A program made the translations under genes and the position numbers. Shown one piece after another: positions 44,857 through 55,198 of a stretch of DNA of 64,000 nucleotides. Below the pieces are notes generated by a model that was given only the letters and a program-made list of their open reading frames with translations, searched no databases and was not told where the DNA came from. Within the stretch, counting starts at the first letter, position 1, and the number at the start of each line of letters is the position of its first letter. The DNA comes from CAIWHR01 sp963709525 (GTDB lineage: Bacteria; Pseudomonadota; Gammaproteobacteria; Burkholderiales; Casimicrobiaceae), in contig CAVPXB010000022.1 in assembly GCA_963709525.1 (NCBI GenBank), forward strand, positions 98,415 through 162,414. The letters run 5' to 3'.

Positions 44857-46686
44857 ATGGCCACCCGAATCCCGAAGCCCGTCAAGCCGCGTTCCAGCGG
44901 CAATCTGCGCATCGGCGATCAATGGAATGCGATCACCATCATCGCGCTGTCGCAGAGCAATCCCCTCAAGGCGGTGGCCGAGCTGGTCGAAAACAGCATC
45001 GATGCGCGCGCAAAGTCGATCGTCATCACCCGGGGCAAGGAGAAGGGGCAGCACTACCTGCGGGTGAAGGACGACGGCGAGGGAGTGCGCAAGAATGCCG
45101 ACGGCGAGCCCGATTTTCAGTATGTGGCGACGCACGTCTGCGACTCGGTCAAGCGGCAGCTGAAGGCGCAGGGCGCGGGCGGCCTGCAAGGCGAGTTCGG
45201 CATCGGCCTGCTGAGCTTCTGGACGCTGGGCGAAGAGCTTCTTCTGACCTCGGCCAGCGCGGACGGGCGCACTTTTCAGATGCACCTGCGCAAGGCGGAT
45301 CCGAGCTATCGGATCACGCAACGCCCGACGCTCTTCGCCGAGGCGGGTTCGGAGGTTCTGATAAGAGGCATCCTGCCGGGCATCAAGAACTTCAGCGGCG
45401 ACAAGATCCAGTGGTATCTCGCCTCCGAGCTGCGCGATCGAATTCGTCATTCCGGCGTCGCGATCCGCGTCGTCGACCGAACCGCGCGCGCGGAGTACAA
45501 GGTCGAGCCGCGCCAGTTCGAGGGCCGACTGCTGCACGAACTGGGTGGCGCGCTGCCTCCCCAAAGCGAAGTGTATGCAGAGCTGTACCTGCACGCGCAT
45601 TCGCCGGCCAACGCGGTGTCGCTGTACCGTTCCGGCACGCGCGTGCTCGGCAATCTGACCGAGCTCGACGCCTTCGCGCGCCTGCCCTGGACCAGCGGCT
45701 ACGTGCAGGGGATCATCGATGCGCCCTATCTCAATCTGACCCCGGGCACGCGGCTCGGCGTCATCCACGACGCGGCATTGGCACGGCTGGCCGACGAGCT
45801 CGGGCCGCTCGAGTTGCGTCTGGCGAAGATGGTCGAGGACCAGCAGCGGGCCGAAGAAGAGCGGGCGAGCCGCGATGTGCTGCGCTCGGTGCAAGGGGCC
45901 CTCAAGGAGGCGCTGCTGGCCCTGCCGGCGGAGGAATACGACTGGTTCGATCTGCATCGTGGCGAGGGCCGGCGTCGGCCGCGAGCGACCGCGCACGCGC
46001 AGCCCGCAGAAGCGTCGGGAGCAGACGATCAGGGCATCGCGATCGAGGCCATGGACGAGCAGGACGCCGCCGAAGCTCAGCGGCAATTCTTCGAGTTCGC
46101 GGGCCCGCTGTTTTCGGTGATGATTTCGCCGACGTCGAGCGTCATCGAAGTCGGCGGGTCACGCGCCTTGCGCGCCGTCGCACGCGACAGGGCGCGACGC
46201 CCCGTCGAGCACGAACTCGCGTACGCGTGGACGATGCTCGAGGGCGAAGGCACGCTGGACTCCGCGAGCGGGGAGATGGCCACGTTTCGGGCGGCGGCCG
46301 AACCGGGGCTCGTGCGCATCGAGGTCACGGTCACCCAGGGCGACGTCGCCTGCAAGGCCGAAGCGCAGATCACCGTCGCGGCGTCGTTGCTGCCGAAGGC
46401 GAGCGGCGGCGATTCCGCGTACCAGGGCCTGCCGGGTTACACCTTCCACAAGGCTGCCGGGGAGTTGTGGCGTTCGCGCTTCGATGCGGAGCGCAATCTG
46501 GTCGTGATCAACAACGGCCATCGCGATTTCGTCTACGCTGCGCGCGGCAAGATGCTCAAGCTCCGCTACATCTGCCGCCTGTTCGCCAAGGAGCTGGTGC
46601 TCAAGAATTTCATCGGCATCCCCCCGGATCAGCTGCTGGAACGCTTGCTGGAGCTGACCTTGTACACCGAGGAAAACCTGCGCTAA
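44857..46686 (+). CDS. GHKL-type ATPase with internal Ig-like domain
   Basis: The 609-residue protein is predicted to be cytosolic (no signal peptide). The N-terminal ATP-binding domain has the N box AELVENSIDARA (41-52), DDGEGV (72-77) and GEFGIGLLSF (112-121), as in Hsp90/MutL/MORC-like proteins. A second domain follows (about 180-340), then a charged helical linker. An Ig/PKD-like domain lies at about 425-510 (SSVIEVGGSRALRAVA, then EGTLDSASGEMATF), and a distinctive C-terminal domain (about 520-609) contains NLVVINNGHRDF. The role is unknown; DNA- or chaperone-related work is plausible. No partner gene is obvious on the same strand. Confidence 0.8.
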   Translation: MATRIPKPVKPRSSGNLRIGDQWNAITIIALSQSNPLKAVAELVENSIDARAKSIVITRGKEKGQHYLRVKDDGEGVRKNADGEPDFQYVATHVCDSVKRQLKAQGAGGLQGEFGIGLLSFWTLGEELLLTSASADGRTFQMHLRKADPSYRITQRPTLFAEAGSEVLIRGILPGIKNFSGDKIQWYLASELRDRIRHSGVAIRVVDRTARAEYKVEPRQFEGRLLHELGGALPPQSEVYAELYLHAHSPANAVSLYRSGTRVLGNLTELDAFARLPWTSGYVQGIIDAPYLNLTPGTRLGVIHDAALARLADELGPLELRLAKMVEDQQRAEEERASRDVLRSVQGALKEALLALPAEEYDWFDLHRGEGRRRPRATAHAQPAEASGADDQGIAIEAMDEQDAAEAQRQFFEFAGPLFSVMISPTSSVIEVGGSRALRAVARDRARRPVEHELAYAWTMLEGEGTLDSASGEMATFRAAAEPGLVRIEVTVTQGDVACKAEAQITVAASLLPKASGGDSAYQGLPGYTFHKAAGELWRSRFDAERNLVVINNGHRDFVYAARGKMLKLRYICRLFAKELVLKNFIGIPPDQLLERLLELTLYTEENLR

Positions 46687-46889
46687 CGCTTCCGGGCGTT
46701 GTCCACCAGCCAGGCCAGGAAACACAGGGCACCGAAGACCATCGCGGCGGTTCCCGCCTGCAGCAGCGTGCCCACCTGAAATCCGGCCAGCCAATACTTG
46801 CCGGTCACGCGCATCCCGAGGGCAAGCAGGCACAGAACAGAACCTGCCAACCCTGCAGCCTGGCCGAACCAAAGCAGCAACGCGTTCAT
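46683..46889 (-). CDS. small two-helix membrane protein
   Basis: The 68-residue protein has two hydrophobic helices (about 5-22 and 38-60) and a basic C-terminus NARKR. I chose ATG 46889 because the first helix follows at once. It is convergent with the ATPase gene, and the two stop codons overlap. The function is unknown. Confidence 0.6.
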   Translation of the reverse strand: MNALLLWFGQAAGLAGSVLCLLALGMRVTGKYWLAGFQVGTLLQAGTAAMVFGALCFLAWLVDNARKR

Positions 46890-47102
46890 GTGGATGTCCT
46901 CCGCGAGTGGATGATGGACCGCAGTCGGCATAGTGTAAGGCCTGAGCCCGCGCCACGGACAGGCGGAACCTCTTCCAACGGCATGGAAGGCTGACAGGAG
47001 CGATTTGATTCCGCATCACGTGCTGCTGGAGCACGGTTGCGCCGCGACCGGAAGGCCTCCGCCACAGGAAGTTCAATCCGCGCCATCTGTACAATCCGCC
47101 CC

Positions 47103-48454
47103 ATGCTTCATCCACGTACTCGCGGTCGCTTTCGCTCGCCGCTTCCGTCGCTGTTGCGCAGACCCAGCCGCCGCCTCAACCCGAGCGGCAAATCGCCGCA
47201 GCGACCGTCCCCGCGGCCCTCTCGTTCTCCGGCGAGAAGGTGTACTCGTACGCCAAGCCGCGCCTGCTGCAGATCCGCACGCTGGTGGCCTCCGCCAATC
47301 AGCAGGCCACCATCGGGTCGGGCTTCCTCGTCGGTGCGGATGGTCTCGCGGTCACCAACTATCACGTGGTGTCGCAGTTCGCGCTGGAGCCGCAGACCTA
47401 CACGCTCGAATACCACGCGCCCGATGGCAGCAGCGGTCCGCTGAAGCTGCTTGCCTTCGACGTCGTCCACGATCTCGCCGTCGTCAAGCTGGACAACGCG
47501 AGCCAGCCCTACTTCGAATTCGATCCGCGTGCCATCGACGGCTCGCTGCCGAAAGGCGAGCGGCTCTACTCGATGGGCAATCCGCTGGACCTGGGTTTCA
47601 CCATCGTCGAAGGCACCTACAACGGCCTGGTCGACAAGAGCTACAACGAGCAGATCCATTTTTCGGGCGCACTCAACGCGGGGATGAGCGGCGGGCCGAC
47701 GGTCACGGGCGATGGACGCGTCGCCGGTGTCAACGTGGCGGTGAGTTTGCAGGGCCAGCTGGTGAGCTTCCTGGTGCCGGCCAGGCATGCGGCGCTGCTG
47801 GTCAAGCGCGCGCGCGAGACGTCGATGCTGGATCCCGCCACCACCCGCGCCGAGATCGGACGCCAGCTCACCGCATGGCAGGCGGTCTTCTACAAGGATG
47901 TCGTCGACAATGGGTTCAAGTCGGCGGCCTTCGGGCCGTGGCGCGCACCGGAGAGCACGGCGGCGTGGTTCCAGTGCTGGGCCAGCACGAATGCCGATGC
48001 GATTCCCAAGCCGCGGGCTCGCGCCAGCACGACGCAGTGCACGGCGCAGACGTCGATCTTCATCGCGGGCAGCCTGCGCACGGGCGGCCTGCAGTTCTCG
48101 CACGCGCACCTGAAGAGCCTCGATCTCAACGCCTTTCAGTTTGCCACGCTGGTGTCGCAACGCTACAAGGCTGCGCGTGCACGCCCTTTCGACCGCAAGC
48201 GCCTCACGCGGCTGGAGTGCGTCGACGAGTATCTGGCGTCACCGGCCGGCAGCAGACGCCCGCCGTTGCAGGTGCGCTGGTGCGCGCGCGCCTACCGCGA
48301 TTTCGACGGTCTCTACGACGTGACGGTGATCGCCGCCACGCAGGACCTTCCGCTCGAGGCGCTGGTGTCGCAGCTGTCGATGCAGGGCGTCACCTGGGAG
48401 AACGCGACCGCCTTCTCGCGCCGCTTCCTGGGAGAGATCCAATGGGCGAAGTGA
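47103..48454 (+). CDS. secreted trypsin-like serine protease (N-terminal frameshift)
   Basis: From about 47120 the frame reads a signal-like SLSLAASVAVAQTQ, a Pro-rich linker and an S1C protease domain. The triad is His in VTNYHVVSQ, Asp in DVVHDLAVVKLD and Ser in NAGMSGGPTV. A C-terminal domain of about 170 residues with five Cys follows, including WFQCW and VRWCARAY. No start codon exists in that frame, so the ATG at 47103 with one lost base in the signal peptide is likely; the frame is intact from GTG 47240. It overlaps the FHA gene by 13 bp. Confidence 0.8.
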
Positions 48455-49425
48455 TGTGGCTCGAGGTGCTGGGACGCGGCGGCGAGGTTGCCTCCCGCCA
48501 TCGCCTCGACGGCGGCGAGTGGTTCCTCGGGCGCGCCTACGACAATGGCGTGGTCGTCGATGATCCGAGCGTTGCGCCGCATCATCTGCGCATTGCACGG
48601 GACGAAAGCGGCGCGTGGGTGGTCGACGATCGGGGCAGCGTCAATGGACTGTTCGTCGATGGCGCGCGCGAGCGCTGTGCCCGCGTGGTGCTGCGAGGTG
48701 GCGAAGTGCTGCGCGTCGGGCGCACGCTGCTGCGCTTTCGGCCGGCGAGCTTTCCGGTGCCTCCGGAGCATCCGCTGACGACGTCATGGCTGGGTTGGCC
48801 GGTGGTCGGCGTGCTGGCGCTGGTCGCGGGGACCGCGGTGCTGGTGCGGACGTGGCTCGGGCAGACGACGCAGCCCGAGGTCTCGCATTACGTGTTGCCG
48901 CTGGGCGCGTTCGCCATGTTCCTGATCGCGTGGACCGGGTTCTGGGCGTTGATGTCGCGAATTTTCGCGGGTCACGCCTGGGTCGAGAAGCACCTCTTCA
49001 TCGCGCTGTGCGCACTCGTCGCCGATCTCGGCATCGACGCTCTGTGGAGCACGATCGTCTACGCCTTCGCGTTTCCCGTCGGCATGCGCTGGGAGGCCGT
49101 CGTCGGCTGGTTCTTCCTCGCGGCCATCGTCTACGCACACCTCCGGGTCATCGGTCCCGGACACCTGCGGGTCAAGGCGGCCTCGGTGCTGGTCATGGCG
49201 CTCGCGGCGATCGGCCTGCAGAAATTCGGCATGGCGCAGGTGGAGCGGATGACGGGCGGGCAGGAATCCCGGCGACACTCCTGCCGCCAGACATTGCGCG
49301 TGGTGGATGGCAAGGACGACGCGGCGTTCTTTGCCGGCACCCTGGAACTCAAGACGAAGCTCGACCGTACGCGTACCGAAGAGCTGCCCGCAGCGCTCCT
49401 TCCTGACCTCGATCCTCAAAACTGA
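48442..49425 (+). CDS. FHA-domain membrane protein
   Basis: The 327-residue protein has an N-terminal FHA domain (about 25-95) with FLGRAYDN, PSVAPHHLRI and GSVNGLFVDG. Five or so membrane helices follow (about 115-265), then a soluble tail. FHA domains bind phosphothreonine, so a Ser/Thr kinase partner is expected, but none is in the window. Its start lies inside the end of the protease gene, so the two products probably work together. Confidence 0.88.
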   Translation: MGEVMWLEVLGRGGEVASRHRLDGGEWFLGRAYDNGVVVDDPSVAPHHLRIARDESGAWVVDDRGSVNGLFVDGARERCARVVLRGGEVLRVGRTLLRFRPASFPVPPEHPLTTSWLGWPVVGVLALVAGTAVLVRTWLGQTTQPEVSHYVLPLGAFAMFLIAWTGFWALMSRIFAGHAWVEKHLFIALCALVADLGIDALWSTIVYAFAFPVGMRWEAVVGWFFLAAIVYAHLRVIGPGHLRVKAASVLVMALAAIGLQKFGMAQVERMTGGQESRRHSCRQTLRVVDGKDDAAFFAGTLELKTKLDRTRTEELPAALLPDLDPQN

Positions 49426-49430
49426 CATTC

Positions 49431-50412
49431 GGGTCAGATACGTAATATTTCGGATACGTAATATTTCGTGATTCGTCGCCAGCTCTGGCGCGAGGATTTG
49501 CGCCTCAGCCGTTGTGCCGATGGCACCCGATGCCGGGGTCGCGTAGCGTCTGGGGCAATTTCCGCGACGGTCACCACTTGCGCAGCGTGATGATGTCCGT
49601 TGGCGCACCGTGCCTGATCTGCGGGAAGCCCGAGTTGCCACCGATATCGCCCCGGTATGCCACGCCTGCCACGTTTCGACCTCGTCGGCGTTCCCCAGCA
49701 CGTGGTTCAGCGCGGCAACAATCGTGGAGCGTGCTTCTTTGCGGAGGACGATCGGATCGCGTACCTGGACTGGCTGCGCGAGGCCGCCGCCTTCCATGCC
49801 GTGTCGATACATGGTTACGTGATGATGACCAATCACGTTCATCTGCTCGCGACGCCGCATGAGGCGCGCGCCATATCGGCGATGATGCAGACGCTGGGGC
49901 GTCGTTACGTGCGCCACGTCAATCGCAGGCACTGCCGGACCGGGACACTTTGGGAAGGACGCTTCAAGGCGTGTCTCGTCGGCAGCGAACGCTACGTGCT
50001 GGCAGCGCATCGTTACATCGACCTCAATCCGGTGCGCGCAGGAATCGTCCTTGACCCCGCGGCGTATCGCTGGTCGAGCTATGCTGCGCACACGGGCGCC
50101 CGGCGCGATCAATGGCTTTCGCCGCACGAATGCTATCTGGCGTTGGGAGCGACACTCGAGGAGCGCGGTCGTGCCTACCGCGAATTGTGCGCCGCTACGA
50201 TCGACGAGAGCGAACTGGCCGCGTTGCGGAAAGCCACATCAAGCGAGATGGCGTGCGGCAATGACCCGTTCAAGGACCAGATGGCGGCGCTCGGCGGGCG
50301 CCGCGTTCGACCGCTGACACGGGGACGGTCCTCCCGCGGTTGATCATACGGGGGCCGCGTATGCGTGCGTTGGCAATCGAAGGGGAGGGCGAAGTATTAC
50401 GTATCCGACCCC
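49431..50412 (+). mobile_element. REP-associated tyrosine transposase unit with flanking repeats
   Basis: Upstream, GATACGTAATATTTCG occurs twice (49437-49468). Downstream, 50391-50407 carries the inverted relative GAAGTATTACGTATCCG followed by ACCCC. These bracket the single transposase gene and mark the likely unit. Confidence 0.65.
49657..50343 (+). CDS. REP-associated tyrosine transposase (Y1_Tnp, IS200-like)
   Basis: The 228-residue protein has the HUH motif in MMTNHVHLL (His60, His62) and the catalytic Tyr120 in AAHRYIDLNPVRAG. RAYT-specific WEGRFKACLV and YRWSSYAAH are also present. It likely cuts and moves single-stranded REP-type hairpins. The gene appears intact, so the unit could still be active. 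Confidence 0.9.
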   Translation: MPRLPRFDLVGVPQHVVQRGNNRGACFFAEDDRIAYLDWLREAAAFHAVSIHGYVMMTNHVHLLATPHEARAISAMMQTLGRRYVRHVNRRHCRTGTLWEGRFKACLVGSERYVLAAHRYIDLNPVRAGIVLDPAAYRWSSYAAHTGARRDQWLSPHECYLALGATLEERGRAYRELCAATIDESELAALRKATSSEMACGNDPFKDQMAALGGRRVRPLTRGRSSRG

Positions 50413-50724
50413 AATTCCCTTTGGAGTGGACGTACGCGTCATCCACGGATGGGTCCGCCCCGTGTCTCCGCTGCGCAAAGTTGCGCTCGTGATCGCCCAG
50501 TCGCCGCGCAAAAGATCGGCTTGAAACCGGCATTGACCGAGAATAGGATGGAAGCGTCGACCACGTTGGCAATTCCTTCTTTCGCGCTGCGGGTGCCGGA
50601 GCCCTTCAATCAACGATCACCCGTGAAAGGACTGGCCTGAGTTTTTGGCCCATTGCTTCGAACGTTGCACCTGCAAGTGCGTGCAAGCGGCCACGTTGGT
50701 TTGGCAAACGCAAGGAGAGAGCTC

Positions 50725-51393
50725 ATGAACAACTTCGATATGAGAAAGTTGGTAGTGGCTGTGCTCGCGGTCCTGTTGCTAAGCTTTGCTGCAACCGGTT
50801 TCGCTCAGAAGGTGACCGACTACACGGCGGAGCAGGTGACGACGGGTGCGGACGGGAAACCTGTCTCGCAGAGCAAGATCTATCTTTCAAGCGGCAAGAT
50901 GCGCATGGATAACGTCATGCCTCAATCCGGCGCCAACCTGATCGTGATCTATCGGAGCGATCTGAAGAAGAACTTCATGCTCAACACGGACAAGAAGATC
51001 TACACGGAAAGCGAGCTGGACGAAAAGGAGATGGCCGGAGCGATCATGTCGATGGGCCATGTAAAGAATCGCAAGGAAAAAGCGCTGGGCGAAGAGACGG
51101 TCAGCGGATACCGGTGCAGCAAGAAGGAGATCGAGGCGGAGATCGAGGTCATGGGATACAAGACCACCTCGCGTTCGGTCGTCTGGCAATCCCCAAAGTT
51201 CGACCTGCCCCTTCGATCCCGCTCGGACTCGGGGCACGTCACCGAACTGCGCAACATCCAGGAGGGAAGGCCCGCGGCGGCCCTGTTCGAGGTTCCTGCG
51301 GGGTACAGCAAGGTCTCGGGCATGATGGAACTGCTGGGCGACGAACGCCCCAGAGGGCGTCAGCCGCCGAAGGCACCGCCCAAGGACAAGTAA
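50725..51393 (+). CDS. secreted DUF4412-like protein
   Basis: The 222-residue protein has a signal peptide (cut near GFAQ/K). The mature part has the DUF4412-style pattern KIYLSSGKMRMDN, then NLIVIYRSDLKKNFMLN and ETVSGYRCSK. The C-terminal tail is rich in Pro and Lys. The ribosome site AAGGAGAG precedes the ATG at 50725. The family has no settled function; it is probably periplasmic. Confidence 0.75.
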   Translation: MNNFDMRKLVVAVLAVLLLSFAATGFAQKVTDYTAEQVTTGADGKPVSQSKIYLSSGKMRMDNVMPQSGANLIVIYRSDLKKNFMLNTDKKIYTESELDEKEMAGAIMSMGHVKNRKEKALGEETVSGYRCSKKEIEAEIEVMGYKTTSRSVVWQSPKFDLPLRSRSDSGHVTELRNIQEGRPAAALFEVPAGYSKVSGMMELLGDERPRGRQPPKAPPKDK

Positions 51394-52011
51394 GGTGGCC
51401 CTGTATCGCTCGACGAAATCTGCGAACGGCGTACAAACTGGACCAGCCACAGCTCGCGGTTGCAGGTGCGGCGATCGAATCGCCAGAGCCGACCTTCTTG
51501 TGCCTTAGGTGCAAGTTGATCTGGCAGACCGTGTCAGATTGTCTCTGACGTTGCGGACCGAGTTCGGCCAGCGGCGGCCATTGGCTGCGCCCGTCTAGTT
51601 GCTGTAGTCACATCTCCAATGCCCGCCATTGATCTGTGTCAATGCTGTTTACGATGTCAAGCGTAGCGTTTGATCTAGTACCTCTGAAAATTGCAGAAGG
51701 CGGGTGCGATGCGTTGCTACACGCGCGTCGTTCGAACCGCGGCCCTCATCCGTGACGGCCCTGCTGGCAATGTGAGGTCGGCGACGCGCGCATTCTGTCT
51801 GCGCGTCCCGCATTCCGCATACGCCGCACCCTTCGGGTTGGCCGCGCCTTCCGGGCGCGACCACCGCTCAGTCATTCCGGCCTCGGCGCTGCTCTGTGTC
51901 GGTCGTAGGCTACGGGCCGCACGGGCTCTGCCACTGCCTCGTCCCCCGATCGACCGCGTTGGTACATACCCCGAGAATCTCGCGCGGGAAGCCATTCAAC
52001 AGGAGCGTCAT
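51394..52011. other. 618-bp intergenic stretch
   Basis: No supported gene is seen. The frame upstream of the hydrolase start is open from 51691 but has no recognisable content. Confidence 0.4.
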
Positions 52012-52816
52012 ATGAGCACACATGAACGCGATTCGTTCGTTCGGCGAGCTTCTTCGTTAGCCATGCTGGCTTTGGCCTTGCTGATCAGCCCGGCACTAGC
52101 GCAACGAGTAGTGGACATTCCTACGCGGCCCGGCGTAACCCAACGAATGATCATCATTTCGCCCGCTAACCCCAAGGCAGCAGTTGTTCTGTTCTCGGGC
52201 GGCCACGGTGGACTTCAGATTTTTCCCAACGGCTCATTCAAGTCGAGTGAGGGAAACTTTCTTGTTCGCACGCGTCAACTGTTTGCGGACCAAGGGCTTC
52301 TGGTCGCGCTCGTCGATGCACCTTCGGACCGGCAGAGTCCACCCTACCTCGGCGGGTTTCGCCAGAAGCCCGAGCATGCTGCAGATATCAAGGCCGTCAT
52401 TGCATGGTTGCGGGAGCAATCCAAGGTGCCCATCTGGCTTGTTGGCACTAGCCGCGGCACGGTGTCCGCTGCATATGTGGCCACCGAACTCTCGGTCATG
52501 ATGGGCCGGACGGTATAGTTCTGACTTCGACAATTCTTGCCGACGACAATAGTCAGCCAGTTCCCGCAATGCCTCTTGGAAAGATCAGAATTCCGGTCCT
52601 GGTTGTGCACCACGAGCAAGACGGCTGCGAGTTCTGCCCCTTCACTGGCGTGCCCTCGCTTATGGAGAAGCTCGCCAACGCGCCAACGAAGCAGGTTTGT
52701 CCTTCCAGGGCGGGCAGAACAGAGATGCTCCATGTGGGGCCTGGGCATATCACGGGTTCAACGGACTCGAAAGCGACGTTGTACTGAAAATCGCCGCCTG
52801 GATCGTCGCAAAATAG
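52012..52816 (+). CDS. alpha/beta hydrolase-like secreted protein (frameshifted)
   Basis: The first frame has a signal peptide (near SPALAQ), AAVVLFSGGHGGL (oxyanion loop) and WLVGTSRGTVSAAY (nucleophile Ser). It stops at 52518 after a shift near 52505. The next frame has PVLVVHHEQDGCEFCP with the Asp region. A further shift near 52735 gives the end AYHGFNGLESDVVLKIAAWI with the catalytic His and stop 52816. All parts of one enzyme are present across three frames. Confidence 0.65.
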
Positions 52817-52937
52817 CCGACTGCAGTCGGTCAGCGTTGCCCGCCACCTTGCACCTGACCGTTCGTTCGACCTGCGCGGCGCGACCCGGTGCTGGCGCTT
52901 CCGTTGCGGGGGTCAGGCACTCCGCTTACGGGCAAAT

Positions 52938-53987
52938 TCAGTTTCCGAACGTCTTCTTCAGAAAGCCGACCGCCGCCTGCGCGGCCTTGTCGCGCGCCCG
53001 GTTGCTGCCCTCGACCGTGGCGCCGACCGCAGTGCAGTTCTTGAGTGTCGTCGTGTAGGCGTCGCCCTGCAGCCGCGCGCCGCTCGTGCGGTCATACGCG
53101 TAGAGGGTGTCGATGTCGATCTCGAGCGGGCAGTCGGCCTTGGCGCGCGTGGCGCCGCGAACGTAGTAGCGCTTGAGGTCGTCCGCATCGAACTTGTGCT
53201 GCGCGCCCTCGATCACCACGAACTCGACCGGCGTGCCGGCCTTGCCGATCTTGTCCGCGTAGTCCTGGCACGGGCCGATCGGCGTGTAATCGTCGGCGTC
53301 GCCGTGAATGAACAGCATCGGCGACTTCGAGAACACGCCGGGCTTTACCACCAGCCGGAAGATTCCGGCACAGCCGCCGGCGTAGGTAGGAATGGCGGCG
53401 GCATAGCGCAGGCCGTCCGGCAGCTTCTGGGAGGCGATGATCTTCTCGACGGACGCGCGCAGCGTCGCGGTGCCGCCGCGCGAGAAGCCCATGATGGCGA
53501 TGCGCTGGCGGTCGATGCGCGGGTGGGTGGCGAGAAGCCGAAGCGCGGCGAACGCGTCGGCCACGTCCGCGGTGAACGGCACCTGCGACTGGTCCTCGGC
53601 GGTGCTCTGCACGCCACGCGGGCCGAACATGTCGAGCGTGAAGACCGCGATGCCCGCGGCATTGAACTGCTTGGGCCAGAAGTCGAGCAGGGCGTTGTAG
53701 ATGCCGCCCGAGCCGTGGACGAGCACGACCGCGGGAACCTTGTCGCTGCCCGGCGGCAGGAACAGGTGACCGACGATGTTCACCGTCTCGCCGGCCTTGT
53801 TGCCCTGCATCAGCTCGCCGAGTGTCTTGGGGGTCCAGCTGGCGAACGCGTACTTGCCGGCAGGCGGGGCGCTGGCAAAGCTGGTCACCGTTTCGGGGGA
53901 CTGGGCGTAGGAAGTCGTGCAGAAAAGAACGCCCGCGACGGTGGCCAGCGCAAACCTGCAGCCTTTCGGCAAACCACTGGAACGCAT
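52938..53987 (-). CDS. dienelactone hydrolase-family protein, secreted
   Basis: The 349-residue protein has a signal peptide (near SYAQ/S), the oxyanion motif LVHGSGGIYN, nucleophile Ser in IMGFSRGGTAT, Asp in HGDADDYTP and His in EGAQHKFD. It is predicted to be a periplasmic ester hydrolase; the substrate is unknown. I chose ATG 53987 because the signal peptide begins there. It is in the same direction as the beta-propeller gene, 95 bp downstream of it. Confidence 0.85.
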   Translation of the reverse strand: MRSSGLPKGCRFALATVAGVLFCTTSYAQSPETVTSFASAPPAGKYAFASWTPKTLGELMQGNKAGETVNIVGHLFLPPGSDKVPAVVLVHGSGGIYNALLDFWPKQFNAAGIAVFTLDMFGPRGVQSTAEDQSQVPFTADVADAFAALRLLATHPRIDRQRIAIMGFSRGGTATLRASVEKIIASQKLPDGLRYAAAIPTYAGGCAGIFRLVVKPGVFSKSPMLFIHGDADDYTPIGPCQDYADKIGKAGTPVEFVVIEGAQHKFDADDLKRYYVRGATRAKADCPLEIDIDTLYAYDRTSGARLQGDAYTTTLKNCTAVGATVEGSNRARDKAAQAAVGFLKKTFGN

Positions 53988-54082
53988 GATGTGAATTCCT
54001 CCCAACGCTGTGGACCCGCCGTCGGGCCGAAGCCGAGTTCGTTTGAGCGCCGGGAGCGCCGGGCCGGCCTGTCTGTGCGCCG

Positions 54083-54990
54083 CTACTTCAGCGCCGAGAC
54101 ATCCAGCTGAAAAATGACCGGGTAGGTCTTCGTCCACTTTGACCAGCGACGCGAACCCGCCTCGGACACGGCCCAGAGCTTGCCACTCTCATCGAACCCC
54201 AGATCTTCGATGCCAATGACCATCTCATATCGGGACTGCACCGCTCCAGTCGATGCATTGATCCGGTACAAGGCGCCGTACTTGCTGTTGCTGCTCGCCA
54301 GCCAAAGCGCTCCGCTTGCATCGAATGCCATGCCGTTCGCTTCAGTCGGAATGGGAATCGAAGACAGCGCCTTGTCTTCCTTGATGGCGGCCTTGCCGTT
54401 GAACTCATCGAAGATGCCGACACTCAGCCGATGGGCCAGGGCTTTTTCCGTGTCTTTTTCCGAGGAGCCCACCCACAGATCTTTCCCGTCAAAATCGATG
54501 AATGATCCCTTCAATGCCCCCGCCAGCTTGACGACGGAAAGCAGCGCGTCCTTGGTGTTCCTGGACTCCAGGGCACGGCCAAGATCGATCTTGTAGAGCG
54601 TGCGGGTGTCGGAAACGACCAGCACGTTTGCGCCGATCAGTGCCAGCCCGCCGGCGTGCCCGCAGCTCTCCGGCATATCAAAATAGCCCGCCAGCTTTCC
54701 ATCTTTCGCGGAAACGCTGAATATCCTGCAGGGGCCTTTGTCGACCTTGGGGTCGGTGCTGTTGTAAGCAGCGATGAGCACCGTGCCATCGGCGTAGGTG
54801 AGCCCTTGGGGAACAAAGCCTTCCTCCAGGCCCGGCGCCCAGATGGTCTTGGTAATGGCTTGCTCGTTGGGTACCGAACTGATTCCGCCCCAAAGGTAAG
54901 CCGGCTTCTGGCCCATGTTTCGCCCATCGCTGCTGCCGATACGCCAAGGGCAGCGATCGTTGTGCAAACCAGCAGCAGTCTTCCGAGCAT
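54083..54990 (-). CDS. secreted beta-propeller (SMP-30/gluconolactonase-like) protein, one frameshift
   Basis: The signal peptide MLGRLLLVCTTIAALGVSAA from ATG 54990 is in one frame. The rest, from GQKPAYLWGGISSVP to the end QLDVSALK, is in the next, with the shift near 54915. The body has repeated blade-like strands: EGFVPQGLTYADGTVLIAA, ANGMAFDASGALWLASS and IEDLGFDESGKLWAVSE. The type is known from lactonases and scaffold propellers, so the activity is uncertain. Confidence 0.75.
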
Positions 54991-55013
54991 GAGTTGTCTC
55001 CCAGGTGCGAATG

Positions 55014-55097
55014 GGGGTCAGAGCGGTAATATCGGCCCGCGAAGTGCGTTGCGCATATTGCGTATATGACCCAATTCGGCTATTCCGACCCCATTCC
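55014..55097. repeat. REP-like pair resembling the RAYT flanks
   Basis: GGGGTCAGAGCGGTAATA at one end faces TATTCCGACCCCATTCC at the other, with a second GACCC (55069-55073) inside. GGGTCAG and CGACCC words are also at the ends of the RAYT unit at 49.4-50.4 kb. It may be a non-autonomous relative. Confidence 0.5.
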
Positions 55098-55198
55098 CGG
55101 TGAATTGGCGGCGTTCGCGGCGCCAATTGCCCTTAAGAGCGACAAGCGGGCCGCAAGTGCGGCCCGTCCTGCCTTCGATATGTGACCGAGAACGCGCG

